Positions 1 through 7,372 of a stretch of 12,816 nucleotides of DNA are shown here, in pieces (position 1 is the stretch's first letter; each line of letters begins with the position of its first letter). Under the pieces are notes generated by a model that was not told the origin of the DNA, made no database searches, and saw only the letters and a program-made list of their open reading frames with translations. The translations under genes were made by a program, and so were the position numbers. Source of the stretch: JBMNTQ01 sp050945815 (GTDB taxonomy: Bacteria; Bacillota; Clostridia; Christensenellales; JBMNTQ01); NCBI GenBank assembly GCA_050945815.1, contig JBMNTQ010000042.1, positions 1 to 12,816 of the forward strand, in the 5' to 3' direction.

Positions 1-8
1 GACGCTGC

Positions 9-37
9 TTGACAAGGGCCGGCGGGAGAATTATAAT
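9..37 (+). promoter_or_regulatory. Sigma-A type promoter of the aspS-gatC/gatA/gatB operon
   Basis: TTGACA at 9-14 and TATAAT at 32-37 are separated by exactly 17 bp, a perfect match to the housekeeping consensus. Transcription should start near 44, directly ahead of the T-box leader. A second TATAAT at 47-52 has no good -35 box at the right distance and is probably incidental. A full-consensus promoter suits an operon whose expression is limited downstream by attenuation rather than at initiation. Confidence 0.85.
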
Positions 38-287
38 AAGCGTGTGTATAATATGGAAAGACTGTGATGGGAAGAGTAGGTCTTGGAGGTCGTTGCAGAG
101 AGCCGGGAGCGGTGGAAGCCCGGTACGAGCCCTTGACGGAAGAACATCCCGGAGTTGCCAACCGAACGCCCCTTTGCTAGGTGAATCGGGGTCGGTAGAC
201 TTGGACGCGGACGGCGCGTTACGGCCGTAGGACATAGGTGGGTTTTCGCCTGTGTTGAATGAGTGAGCTAATTAGATTTGGCTTTAG

Positions 288-327
288 TTGGGTGGCACCG
301 TGGAGAGAGTTGCGCTTTTCGCCCCAA
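288..327 (+). promoter_or_regulatory. T-box antiterminator
   Basis: TTGGG at 288-292 pairs with CCCAA at 323-327 to form the lower helix. The seven-base bulge TGGCACC (293-299) is left free to pair with the tRNA acceptor end. An upper helix forms from 300-307 with 315-322, using several G-U pairs. The fold uses the 5' strand of the terminator, so the two structures exclude one another, as expected for a T-box. Confidence 0.8.
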
Positions 328-354
328 AGGAATTTGGGATGGAAAGCTTTTTTT
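314..354 (+). terminator. T-box intrinsic terminator
   Basis: A stem of about 15 bp (314-328 with 333-347; one C-A mismatch and two G-U pairs) is capped by a GGAA tetraloop and followed by seven T residues at 348-354. It is the default structure when the sensed tRNA is charged. Confidence 0.9.
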
Positions 355-404
355 ATTGGAACAGTATGGATAGACGATTTTTATGGGTTGAGGGAGGATG
401 TTGA

Positions 405-2489
405 ATGCTAAGAAGCGATTATTGCGGTGCTCTGCGAGAGGAGCATATTGGCCGTGAGATGACCATGATGGGATGGGTACAGCGCAAGAGGGATATGGGC
501 GGCGTGATATTCTTAGACCTTCGGGATCGGGAGGGGATTTTGCAGGTGGTGTGTAATGCGGAGCACCTCTCGAAACAGGACTTTTCCAACGCGGAAACCT
601 TGCGCAATGAGACGGTGGTCGCTGTTTGCGGGAAGATTGCGCTGCGGGATGAGGAGACGGTCAACCCAAACCTGGACACCGGCACAATAGAACTGCGGGC
701 TGATACGTTAGAGATTTTGTCTGAGGCGCAGCCGTTGCCGTTTCCGATAGAGGACGACAGCCCTGTGCGGGAAGAGCTGCGGTTGAAGTATCGTTTTTTG
801 GATATTCGCCGGCCTGGGATTTTGCACAATTTACAGTTTCGCCATAGAGTGGTGGGCCTGATTCGCCAATATTTGGACGAACGTGGTTTTCTGGATGTGG
901 AAACGCCGATTTTGACCAAGAGTACACCGGAGGGTGCGAGGGACTACCTCGTGCCCAGCCGGGTGCATCCTGGGACGTTTTATGCTCTGCCTCAATCGCC
1001 GCAGATATTTAAGCAGCTTTTGATGGTGGGAGGCGTGGATCAGTATTATCAGATTGCCCGCTGCTTTAGGGACGAGGATTTGCGTGCGGACCGGCAGCCG
1101 GAATTTACCCAGATGGATTTGGAGATGTCGTTTATTGAGCAGGAAGATATTCTAAGCTTGCTGGAGGGCTTGTTTAAGCACCTTTTCTCCAGGGCGATGG
1201 GCATAGAGTTTTCCCGGCCTTTTCCCCGCCTGACCTGGAAGCAGGCGATGGACCGGTTTGGCAGCGACAAGCCGGATTTGCGCTTCTCTTTGGAGATTAC
1301 AGACGTTAGTGCCTTGGCGGCGCGCTGTGGATTCTCCGTTTTTAAGAAGGCCATAGAGAATGGAGGCGTGGTGCGCGCCATAAACGCAAAGGGCTGCGGG
1401 AATTTCAGCCGCGGTACCATTGATGATTTGACTAAGAAGGCGATTTCCTACGGCGCCAAGGGCATGGCCTGGATTGCGCTGCGAGAGGACGGAGAGCCTT
1501 ATTCTATCTTGAATAAATATTTTACGCCGGAGCAGATGCAGGCCCTCTTGCTGGCTGTAGACGCTCGGGCGGGGGACTTTATATTGTTTTGTGCTGATGG
1601 TTGGGAGACGGTGTGTAAAACACTGGGTAATTTGCGGTTGGATTTGGGGGAGATGCTCGATTTGCGCAGCAAGCAGGATTTTCAGTTCCTGATTGTTACA
1701 GATTTTCCGCAGTTTGAGTATTCCGAGGAGGAAGGGCGTTATTTGGCAATGCATCATCCTTTCACGATGCCTTATCCGGAAGATTTGCCTTATTTAACCA
1801 GCGATCCTTCGAGGGTGCGGGCTCAGGCCTATGATTTTGTGCTGAACGGCGTTGAGCTGGGCAGCGGCAGCATCCGGATCCATAAACGGGAGATTCAGCA
1901 AGCGATGTTTGAGGCGCTGGGCTTTGAGAAGGAGGAGATTGACAGCCGATTTGGCTTTATGGTGGATGCGTTTGGTTATGGGACACCGCCTCATGGCGGA
2001 TTCGCCTTTGGCTTGGATAGATTGGTGATGCTTATGCTGGGGGCGGACAGCATTCGCGATGTGATCGCTTTTCCTAAGGCGCGGGATGCTTCCTGCTTGA
2101 TGACCCAGGCGCCCGGCAGAGTGGACGCAGAGCAGCTTGACCTGCTGCATATCAGCACGGATGCGGACGGAGAAGACGCGCCTTGCGGCGAGAAAACTTC
2201 GAAAGCACGCCCAAATATTGATGTGGAGCATGTGGCCCAGTTGGCGAAGCTTAACTTGAGCGCGGCTGAGAAGAAGCTGATTCAGAAAGAGTTGGAGACG
2301 ATTGTGGCGTTTGCGGATCAGCTTCGAGATGTGGATGCTGAAGGAGTGCCGCCTACGGCCCATATTGTATCGATGGAAAATGTGCTGCGGGAGGATGAGC
2401 CGGTGGAATCCATGCCCAGGGACAGTTTGCTTGGGTGTGCGCCGCAGAGTGAGGATGGCTTTTACTTTGTGCCCCAGGTTGTGAAATAG
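405..2489 (+). CDS. aspS-gatC: Aspartyl-tRNA synthetase fused to GatC (bifunctional AspRS/amidotransferase subunit C)
   Basis: The 694-residue protein joins two normally separate proteins. Residues 1-582 are a complete bacterial-type AspRS: OB-fold anticodon domain (about 1-105), class II motif 1 (about 161-186), QSPQ at 197-200, motif 2 (FRDEDLRADRQPEF, 221-234), the GAD insertion (about 290-420) and motif 3 (GLDRLVMLML, 536-545). After a polar linker of about 20 residues, residues 604-694 are a full GatC (VEHVAQLAKLNLS at the start, FYFVPQVV at the end). Unfused lengths are about 590 and 95, so nothing is missing. The ATG at 405 follows GGAGG at 393-397. GatA and GatB follow, so the enzyme probably charges tRNA(Asn) with Asp and feeds GatCAB. 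Position 31, a known specificity site, is Met rather than His or Leu. I recall database entries for this fusion type but cannot check them here. Confidence 0.96.
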   Translation: MLRSDYCGALREEHIGREMTMMGWVQRKRDMGGVIFLDLRDREGILQVVCNAEHLSKQDFSNAETLRNETVVAVCGKIALRDEETVNPNLDTGTIELRADTLEILSEAQPLPFPIEDDSPVREELRLKYRFLDIRRPGILHNLQFRHRVVGLIRQYLDERGFLDVETPILTKSTPEGARDYLVPSRVHPGTFYALPQSPQIFKQLLMVGGVDQYYQIARCFRDEDLRADRQPEFTQMDLEMSFIEQEDILSLLEGLFKHLFSRAMGIEFSRPFPRLTWKQAMDRFGSDKPDLRFSLEITDVSALAARCGFSVFKKAIENGGVVRAINAKGCGNFSRGTIDDLTKKAISYGAKGMAWIALREDGEPYSILNKYFTPEQMQALLLAVDARAGDFILFCADGWETVCKTLGNLRLDLGEMLDLRSKQDFQFLIVTDFPQFEYSEEEGRYLAMHHPFTMPYPEDLPYLTSDPSRVRAQAYDFVLNGVELGSGSIRIHKREIQQAMFEALGFEKEEIDSRFGFMVDAFGYGTPPHGGFAFGLDRLVMLMLGADSIRDVIAFPKARDASCLMTQAPGRVDAEQLDLLHISTDADGEDAPCGEKTSKARPNIDVEHVAQLAKLNLSAAEKKLIQKELETIVAFADQLRDVDAEGVPPTAHIVSMENVLREDEPVESMPRDSLLGCAPQSEDGFYFVPQVVK

Positions 2490-2511
2490 GCAGGGAGAGA
2501 GGAAAGGATGG

Positions 2512-3975
2512 ATGGCTGCGATGTCGAAAGAAATTACCGGCATGACCATTGCTCAGCTGGCGGCGCAATTGCGCAGCGGAGGCTTGTCGGCAAAGGAAAT
2601 TGCTGAAAGCTATTTACAGCGGATAGACAATATGGACAGCGTGATAGGCGCTTATATTACAGTAGACCGGGAGGGGGCCATTGCGCGGGCGGAGCAGGTG
2701 GATCAGATGCGTCGCCGGGGCGAGGAATTGCCGCCTTTGGCTGGAATTCCCGGTGGGATTAAGGATAATATCTGCACGAAGGGGCTGACTACGACCTGTG
2801 CTTCCAAAATGTTGGAGCATTTTGTGCCGCCTTATGACGCGTTTGTCATGAGCAAACTCAATAGACAGCACTTTGTGATGTTGGGCAAGACCAATATGGA
2901 TGAATTTGCCATGGGCACCACAACCGAGAGTTCTTATTTTAAGAAGACTAAGAACCCCCACAACACAGCGCATGTGCCGGGGGGGAGCTCTGGCGGGTCG
3001 GCTGCCGCAGTGGCAGCAAGGGAGGCTTTGTTTGCCCTGGGCACAGATACCGGCGGCTCGATTCGCCAGCCGGCTGCTTTTTGCGGTGTGGTGGGCATGA
3101 AGCCTACCTATGGGGCGGTTTCGCGCTATGGGGCTGTGGCGCTTGCTTCTTCGCTGGATCAGGTGGGGCCGATGGCTGGGTCGGTGGAGGAATGCGGACT
3201 GGTTTTGAATGCAATTATGGGATATGACCGGCAGGATTCCACTTCTGTTGATCGGGAATATGGGGATGTTTGTGCGGACTTGAACAGAGGCGTGAAGGGC
3301 CTTCGCATTGCGCTGCCTAAAGAATACTTCGGCGAGGGGCTGGACAAAGAGGTGAAGGAGAAGGTTTTGGCGGCGGCAAAGGCATATGAGGGGATGGGCG
3401 CGCAGATTGTGGAAGTTTCGATGCCCAGCCTAGCTTATGTTCTGCCTGCTTATTATGTTCTGTCCAGTGCGGAGGCTTCCTCTAACTTGGCGCGGTTTGA
3501 TGGGGTGAAATACGGGTTTCAGGCAGAGGGCTGTGAGGATATTGAGGAGCTTTATAAGAAAAGCCGGAGCTATGGCTTTGGGCGCGAGGTGAAGCGGCGC
3601 ATTATGCTGGGGTCGTTTGTGTTGAGCGCCGGTTACTATGACGCTTATTATAAGAAGGCCATGCAGGTTCGGACCTTGGTGATTCGGGACTTTGAACGGA
3701 TTTTTGAGCGGTGTGATGTGATGTTGTCGCCGGTGACCACTCGAACGGCTTATCGGCTGGGAGAAAAGATTGCGGATCCGCTGGAGATGTATCGGGGGGA
3801 TGTGTATGCGGCGCCTGTAAACATTGCGGGGCTGCCGGCACTGTCTTTGCCCTGCGGCGTGGATCAGGGCGGGCTGCCCATTGGGATGCAGCTGGTGGGC
3901 AGGGCGTTTGACGAGGGGACTTTGCTGCGTGTGGGATATGCCTTTGAGCAGGCGGCAAGCGGAAGGGAGGCGTAG
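2512..3975 (+). CDS. gatA: Asp-tRNA(Asn)/Glu-tRNA(Gln) amidotransferase subunit A
   Basis: This is the glutaminase subunit of GatCAB. It releases ammonia from glutamine and passes it to GatB, which amidates Asp-tRNA(Asn) or Glu-tRNA(Gln). The 487 residues match the family length. The amidase-signature triad is intact: Lys84 in GGIKDN, cis-Ser159 in GGSSGGSAAA and nucleophile Ser183 in DTGGSIRQP, with the spacing (75 and 24 residues) seen in other GatA proteins. The gene starts 22 nt after aspS-gatC. The ATG at 2512 sits about 9 nt beyond an AGAGAGG element. A second in-frame ATG at 2521 (MSKEITG) is possible but less well spaced. It is co-transcribed with its neighbours and so falls under T-box control. 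Confidence 0.97.
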   Translation: MAAMSKEITGMTIAQLAAQLRSGGLSAKEIAESYLQRIDNMDSVIGAYITVDREGAIARAEQVDQMRRRGEELPPLAGIPGGIKDNICTKGLTTTCASKMLEHFVPPYDAFVMSKLNRQHFVMLGKTNMDEFAMGTTTESSYFKKTKNPHNTAHVPGGSSGGSAAAVAAREALFALGTDTGGSIRQPAAFCGVVGMKPTYGAVSRYGAVALASSLDQVGPMAGSVEECGLVLNAIMGYDRQDSTSVDREYGDVCADLNRGVKGLRIALPKEYFGEGLDKEVKEKVLAAAKAYEGMGAQIVEVSMPSLAYVLPAYYVLSSAEASSNLARFDGVKYGFQAEGCEDIEELYKKSRSYGFGREVKRRIMLGSFVLSAGYYDAYYKKAMQVRTLVIRDFERIFERCDVMLSPVTTRTAYRLGEKIADPLEMYRGDVYAAPVNIAGLPALSLPCGVDQGGLPIGMQLVGRAFDEGTLLRVGYAFEQAASGREA

Positions 3976-3977
3976 GT

Positions 3978-5405
3978 ATGCCAAAGGGCTATGAAATTGT
4001 CATCGGTTTGGAAGTTCATGTGGAGCTTAAAACTAGAACCAAGATATTCTGCGGCTGTTCGACAGAGTTTGGCGCGCCGCCTAATACCCAGTGTTGCCCG
4101 ATTTGTGTCGGTATGCCGGGGACGCTTCCGGTGTTGAACCGGGAAGTGGTGCGCTTTGCTGTGAAGGCAGGGCTGGCGACCAACTGTGAGATTGCGAATT
4201 ACTCCAAGCAGGATCGTAAAAACTATTTTTATCCGGATTTGCCCAAGGCTTATCAGATTTCTCAGTTTGACCTGCCTTTGTGCGAGGGAGGGTATTTAGA
4301 TGTTGAAACGGACGAGGGTGCCCGGCGAATTGGCATTACTCGTATTCACATCGAGGAGGACGCAGGCAAGCTGGTGCATAAAGATGACAACGGAACGCTG
4401 ATTGATTATAATCGCGGCGGTACGCCTTTGATTGAGATTGTTTCGGAGCCGGACTTGAGAAGCGCTGCCGAGGTGAAGGCGTATTTGCAGAAGCTGCGGG
4501 CGATTTTGCTGTATACTGAGGTTTCTGATTGTAAGATGAACGAAGGGTCTATGCGCTGTGATGTGAATCTTTCGGTGCGGCCGTTTGGACAGAGGGAATA
4601 TGGCACTCGTACGGAGATGAAGAACCTGAACTCGTTTCAGTTTATCACCCGGGCGATTGAATATGAGACCCAACGGCAGATACAGGTTTTGCAGGCGGGG
4701 GAGGCTATTGTGCAGGAGACCCGGCGTTTTGACCAGAATACGGGCAAGACCTATTCTATGCGCCTCAAGGAGGACGCTGATGATTACCGGTATTTTCCTG
4801 ACCCGGACTTGCTGCCGATTGTCGTAGATGCGAGTATGCGGGAGGCATGGCGAGAAGAGATCCCCCAATTACCGGATCAGCGCAAGGAGTCTTATATGCA
4901 GGAATACGGGCTGTCGGCTTATGATGCGGAGCAGTTGGTGAATGATAGAGATATTGCGGATTATTTCGAGCAGGCGGCGCAGCAGACGCAGGAGACCAAG
5001 ACGCTGGCTAATTTGATTTTGTCGGAGATTTTCCGGCTGTTGCCCCAAGACAGCGCAAGGATACCCATATCACCCCACAACCTGGCTGCCCTGTCGGACA
5101 TGATCGCCGCAGGGACAGTGAACACCGGTATTGCCAAGCGGGTGATACAGGAGATGTGGGAGAAGGATGAGGCACCTCAGAAAATCGTGGAGCGGGAGGG
5201 GCTGGAGCAGATTAATGACGATAGCCTGCTGGCGAAATATGCGGAGGAAGTGGTGGCGAATAACGCTAAATCCGTGGCGGATTACAAGGGGGGCAAGGAG
5301 AAGGCTTTTCAGGCATTGGTGGGCCAGATGATGGCGAAAACCAAGGGAAAGGGCAACCCGGTTAAGATAAAGGCTTTGCTTTTGGAGCAATTGAGCGAAG
5401 ATTGA
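3978..5405 (+). CDS. gatB: Asp-tRNA(Asn)/Glu-tRNA(Gln) amidotransferase subunit B
   Basis: GatB binds the misacylated tRNA, activates the side-chain carboxylate with ATP and transfers ammonia from GatA. The 475-residue protein opens with the diagnostic GLEVHVEL (10-17). A zinc-type cysteine set follows (CGC at 25-27, CCPIC at 39-43), then HIEEDAGK (124-131) and MNEGSMRCDVN (187-197). The C-terminal 150 or so residues form the helical, YqeY-like tRNA-binding tail. No key residue is visibly lost. The ATG lies 2 nt after the gatA stop, with its GGGAGG ribosome site inside the end of gatA, so the two are probably translationally coupled. It is the last gene of the operon. Confidence 0.97.
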   Translation: MPKGYEIVIGLEVHVELKTRTKIFCGCSTEFGAPPNTQCCPICVGMPGTLPVLNREVVRFAVKAGLATNCEIANYSKQDRKNYFYPDLPKAYQISQFDLPLCEGGYLDVETDEGARRIGITRIHIEEDAGKLVHKDDNGTLIDYNRGGTPLIEIVSEPDLRSAAEVKAYLQKLRAILLYTEVSDCKMNEGSMRCDVNLSVRPFGQREYGTRTEMKNLNSFQFITRAIEYETQRQIQVLQAGEAIVQETRRFDQNTGKTYSMRLKEDADDYRYFPDPDLLPIVVDASMREAWREEIPQLPDQRKESYMQEYGLSAYDAEQLVNDRDIADYFEQAAQQTQETKTLANLILSEIFRLLPQDSARIPISPHNLAALSDMIAAGTVNTGIAKRVIQEMWEKDEAPQKIVEREGLEQINDDSLLAKYAEEVVANNAKSVADYKGGKEKAFQALVGQMMAKTKGKGNPVKIKALLLEQLSED

Positions 5406-5446
5406 GGCAAGCCGCTAAGATTGGCAGGTAAGCGCAAGTAAACAGG

Positions 5447-5485
5447 AAAAAGGCCGGCGCCGTTTTTTCGGATGCTGGCCTTTTT
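5447..5485 (+). terminator. Terminator after gatB, possibly bidirectional
   Basis: AAAAAGGCCGGCGCCG (5447-5462) pairs with CGGATGCTGGCCTTTTT (5469-5485) around a T6 loop, with a mismatch or two. The flanking A5 and T5 give a usable T tract in either direction, so it can end the gat operon and also catch read-through from glnA. A smaller inverted repeat (ATGCC/GGCAT, 5493-5507) follows and has no T tract of its own. Confidence 0.8.
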
Positions 5486-5524
5486 GGATGGAATGCCTGC
5501 CGGGCATAAGGCGGAGGGAACCTT

Positions 5525-5560
5525 GAAATAGAAACGAGGACGCAATGTGCTGCGTCCTCG
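5525..5560 (-). terminator. Terminator after glnA
   Basis: A perfect 10-bp stem (CGAGGACGCA / TGCGTCCTCG, 5535-5544/5551-5560) has a six-base loop. On the minus strand it is followed by TTTCTATTTC, a T-rich though not pure tail. It lies about 20 nt beyond the glnA stop codon. Confidence 0.75.
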
Positions 5561-5580
5561 CAAGGGAAAAAGCTGATTAA

Positions 5581-6903
5581 TCAGAGGGGGAATAGATAGC
5601 GCTGGACCTCCCAATCGTGGACCTGAGTGTTGTATTCGTTCCATTCGATCTCTTTGGCTGCGCAATAGCGATCGAAGATATGGTCGCCCAGGGTTTCCTG
5701 CATCAGAGGGTCTGCCCTAAAGGCGTCTAGGGCTTCCATCAGGCTGCCCGGCAGGCATTCGATCTGGTTTTTCGCCCGCTCTTCTTCGCACATGGAGAAA
5801 ATATTGGTGTCGGTGCTTTTGGGCGGCGTCAGGCCTTTTTGTATGCCGTCCAGCCCTGAGGCCAGAGCGACTGCCAACACCAGATAGGGGTTGGCGGAGG
5901 GGTCGGGGTTGCGCAGCTCTACCCGGGTTCCTGCGCCGCGGGAGGTGGGGATGCGTACCAGCGGACTGCGGTTGCAGGCGGACCAGGCGACATATACGGG
6001 GGCTTCGTGGCCGGGCACCAGACGCTTGTAGGAATTGACCAGCGGGTTGGTGATGGCCGCCATGCCCCGGGCGTGTTTCATCATGCCTGCTATGTAGCCG
6101 TAGGCTTCTTGGCTGAGTTCGAGCGGGCCGCTTGGGTCGTAGAATGCGTTTTTGCCGTCTTTGGTCAGCGACTGATTGGTATGCATGCCGGAACCGTTGA
6201 TGCCGGTGATTGGCTTGGGCATGAAGGTAGCGTGCAGTCCGTGGCGCTGGGCGACAATTTTGACGACCATTTTGAAAGTCATGATATTGTCTGCCGTGTG
6301 CAGGGCATCGGCATATTTAAAGTCGATTTCGTGCTGGCCGCGAGCGACTTCGTGGTGGGACGCCTCGATTTCAAAGCCCATGTCTTCGAGGGTCAGGCAC
6401 ATATCGCGCCGGGCATTCTCTCCAAGGTCGATGGGCGCAAGGTCGAAATAGCCGCCGTTGTCGTTGGTGGACAAGGTGGGCTTGCCGTCTTCGTCCATAT
6501 GGAATAGAAAGAATTCGCATTCAGGGCCTACGTCGAAACCATAGCCTAAATCCGCTGCTTTTTTCAGCTGTTTTTTCAGGACATATCGTGGGTCGCCTTG
6601 AAACGCAACCCGGTCTGCTGTGTAGACGTCGCAGATTAGACGGGCAACCTGGCCATGCTGGGGGCGCCAAGGCAGAATGCAAAATGTATTAGGATCGGGA
6701 TAGAGGTACATATCCGACTCCTCGATGCGCACAAACCCTTCGATGGAGGAGCCGTCGAACATGATTTCGTTGGACAGCGCTTTCTCCAGTTGTTTATGGG
6801 TGAGGGAAACATTTTTCATGGTGCCGAAAATATCCGTGAATTGCAAACGGATAAAGCGAATGTCTTCGTCAAACACTTTTTTGAGTATTTCTTCTCTTTT
6901 CAT
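5581..6903 (-). CDS. glnA: Glutamine synthetase, type I (GSI-alpha)
   Basis: The enzyme makes glutamine from glutamate, ammonia and ATP as a cytoplasmic dodecamer. The 440 residues fit the shorter GSI-alpha class of Firmicutes, which lacks the adenylylation-site insert of GSI-beta. Active-site elements are all present: DGSSIEGF (50-57), GPECEFF (126-132), NGSGMH (236-241), NPLVNSYKRL (286-295), the flap Glu300 in PGHEAP, and RIPTSRGAGTRVELR (317-331). PGHEAP carries His where PGYEAP is usual, a mild change. The ATG is preceded by GGAGGCG (6920-6914, minus strand). The gene is a single transcription unit, convergent with gatB and divergent from the purC operon. It supplies the amide donor used by the enzymes encoded on both sides. 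Confidence 0.97.
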   Translation of the reverse strand: MKREEILKKVFDEDIRFIRLQFTDIFGTMKNVSLTHKQLEKALSNEIMFDGSSIEGFVRIEESDMYLYPDPNTFCILPWRPQHGQVARLICDVYTADRVAFQGDPRYVLKKQLKKAADLGYGFDVGPECEFFLFHMDEDGKPTLSTNDNGGYFDLAPIDLGENARRDMCLTLEDMGFEIEASHHEVARGQHEIDFKYADALHTADNIMTFKMVVKIVAQRHGLHATFMPKPITGINGSGMHTNQSLTKDGKNAFYDPSGPLELSQEAYGYIAGMMKHARGMAAITNPLVNSYKRLVPGHEAPVYVAWSACNRSPLVRIPTSRGAGTRVELRNPDPSANPYLVLAVALASGLDGIQKGLTPPKSTDTNIFSMCEEERAKNQIECLPGSLMEALDAFRADPLMQETLGDHIFDRYCAAKEIEWNEYNTQVHDWEVQRYLFPL

Positions 6904-6933
6904 GGTAGTAAAACGCCTCCTTTGAGTGGGGTG

Positions 6934-6983
6934 AAAAAAGGGAGATGCTAGATTTAGGCTGTAAAAGCCTGGACAATAGCATC
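6934..6983 (-). promoter_or_regulatory. glnA leader hairpin followed by T6 (possible attenuator)
   Basis: Read on the minus strand, GATGCTA (6983-6977) pairs perfectly with TAGCATC (6950-6944). It encloses a second small hairpin AGGCT/AGCCT (6970-6966/6960-6956) and is followed by TCCC and T6 (6939-6934). The layout resembles an intrinsic terminator placed between the promoter and the ribosome site, about 20 nt upstream of GGAGG. CTCCCTTT, immediately after the stem, could also pair with AAAGGAG at the ribosome site with one bulged base. I do not recognise a known riboswitch class; function as an attenuator is inference. Confidence 0.5.
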
Positions 6984-7001
6984 ACCTAACTATACAGAAA
7001 C

Positions 7002-7030
7002 ATCTTAGCATAAGAGAAAATTGAATGCAA
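7002..7030 (-). promoter_or_regulatory. Probable glnA promoter
   Basis: On the minus strand, TTGCAT (7030-7025) and TAAGAT (7007-7002) are spaced by 17 bp. This would start transcription near 6995, giving a leader of about 90 nt. A TATAGT about 20 nt downstream is an alternative -10 without a convincing -35 box. Confidence 0.5.
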
Positions 7031-7372
7031 GGGCGTGGAAATATCTTTCGTTTTTTGGCTGAGCCAAGGCTTGGGCGGCAGCACCGGGAGAGCTTGCCCT
7101 TCGTTGCATTTTTAGAAGCTTCTTGCATAATAAAGCAGAATGCAGTATATTGTTTTTGTAGACTTTTTCGAAACTATGCTGGTGGGGCATGCTGCATGTT
7201 TGTGAAGGAATGGATGCAAAAAGCAGTAGGGCGGCATATGAATTCGTGGGCGGGAGCAGCAGGATATTCGTTGTGGAGCCCTGTAAAACGTGCGACGGGG
7301 CGGTGACATTTTGGCTGGGAGGCGACTGGAGCTTTGGGGGGAGAATTTTATTTTAAAACTATTTCGGGGCTA
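7031..7372. other. Intergenic stretch with no recognised gene
   Basis: Between the two divergent promoters I see no gene I can name. Open frames on either strand are compositionally unlike the neighbouring proteins. A promoter-like TTGCAT (7123-7128), 17 bp, TATATT (7146-7151) occurs on the + strand, with distant complementary words ATGCAG/CTGCAT (7140-7145/7192-7197) downstream of its -10 region. No riboswitch class, tRNA or repeat was recognised. Confidence 0.5.
7210..7356 (+). CDS. Possible 48-residue small protein (unrecognised, weak)
   Basis: The frame starts at an ATG preceded by GAAGGA and runs 48 codons to TAA. The peptide contains a CKTC pair followed by a Trp/Gly/Phe-rich tail (FWLGGDWSFGG). 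An upstream in-frame ATG at 7189 would give 55 residues. A promoter-like element lies at 7123-7151, and the frame ends just before the purC -35 box. There is no recognisable family, no signal peptide and only a weak ribosome site, so it may be chance. Confidence 0.15.
   Translation: MDAKSSRAAYEFVGGSSRIFVVEPCKTCDGAVTFWLGGDWSFGGRILF

Larger units (their letters stand above)
44..354 (+). promoter_or_regulatory. T-box riboswitch leader; specifier AAC (Asn) overlapping GAA (Glu)
   Basis: This is a tRNA-sensing leader of the T-box family: an uncharged cognate tRNA stabilises the antiterminator and allows read-through. Stem I shows the family landmarks: AGTA of the loop-E motif at 75-78, AGAGAG at 97-102, and a distal hairpin CCGGG/CCCGG (103-107/119-123) with a GGTGGAA loop. 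A lower helix GGGA/TCCC (69-72/147-150) encloses the specifier loop. In that loop, on the 3' strand, GAAC (142-145) is followed by A146, so AAC at 143-145 sits in the canonical codon place and GAA at 142-144 overlaps it. Stem III is 232-240/247-255. The T-box core GGGTGGCACCG spans 290-300. Its variable base C296 predicts a tRNA with discriminator G73, as usual for tRNA-Asn, -Asp and -Glu. I did not resolve stem II. Confidence 0.93.

Noticed and set aside
135..137. GAC triplet in the T-box leader as an Asp specifier
   Set aside because: It pairs with GTC (80-82 region) in the helix above loop E and is not in the exposed codon position.
9..230. 73-codon frame at the left edge
   Set aside because: It starts inside the -35 box and overlaps T-box stem I and its helices; the composition is that of structured RNA, not protein.
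2140..2225. Programmed frameshift or hidden start between aspS and gatC
   Set aside because: The reading frame is continuous through the linker, with no stop codon, slippery heptamer or good ribosome site with an ATG at the GatC boundary.
1152..2549. Long minus-strand frames (about 200 and 250 codons) opposite aspS-gatC
   Set aside because: They are antisense to strongly conserved AspRS and GatC coding sequence, rich in His/Arg/Leu, with no recognisable domains.
7025..7306. 93-codon frame on the + strand and 61/65-codon frames on the - strand in the glnA-purC gap
   Set aside because: Low-complexity, Cys/Arg-rich translations with no ribosome site or family resemblance; the + frame begins in the glnA promoter.
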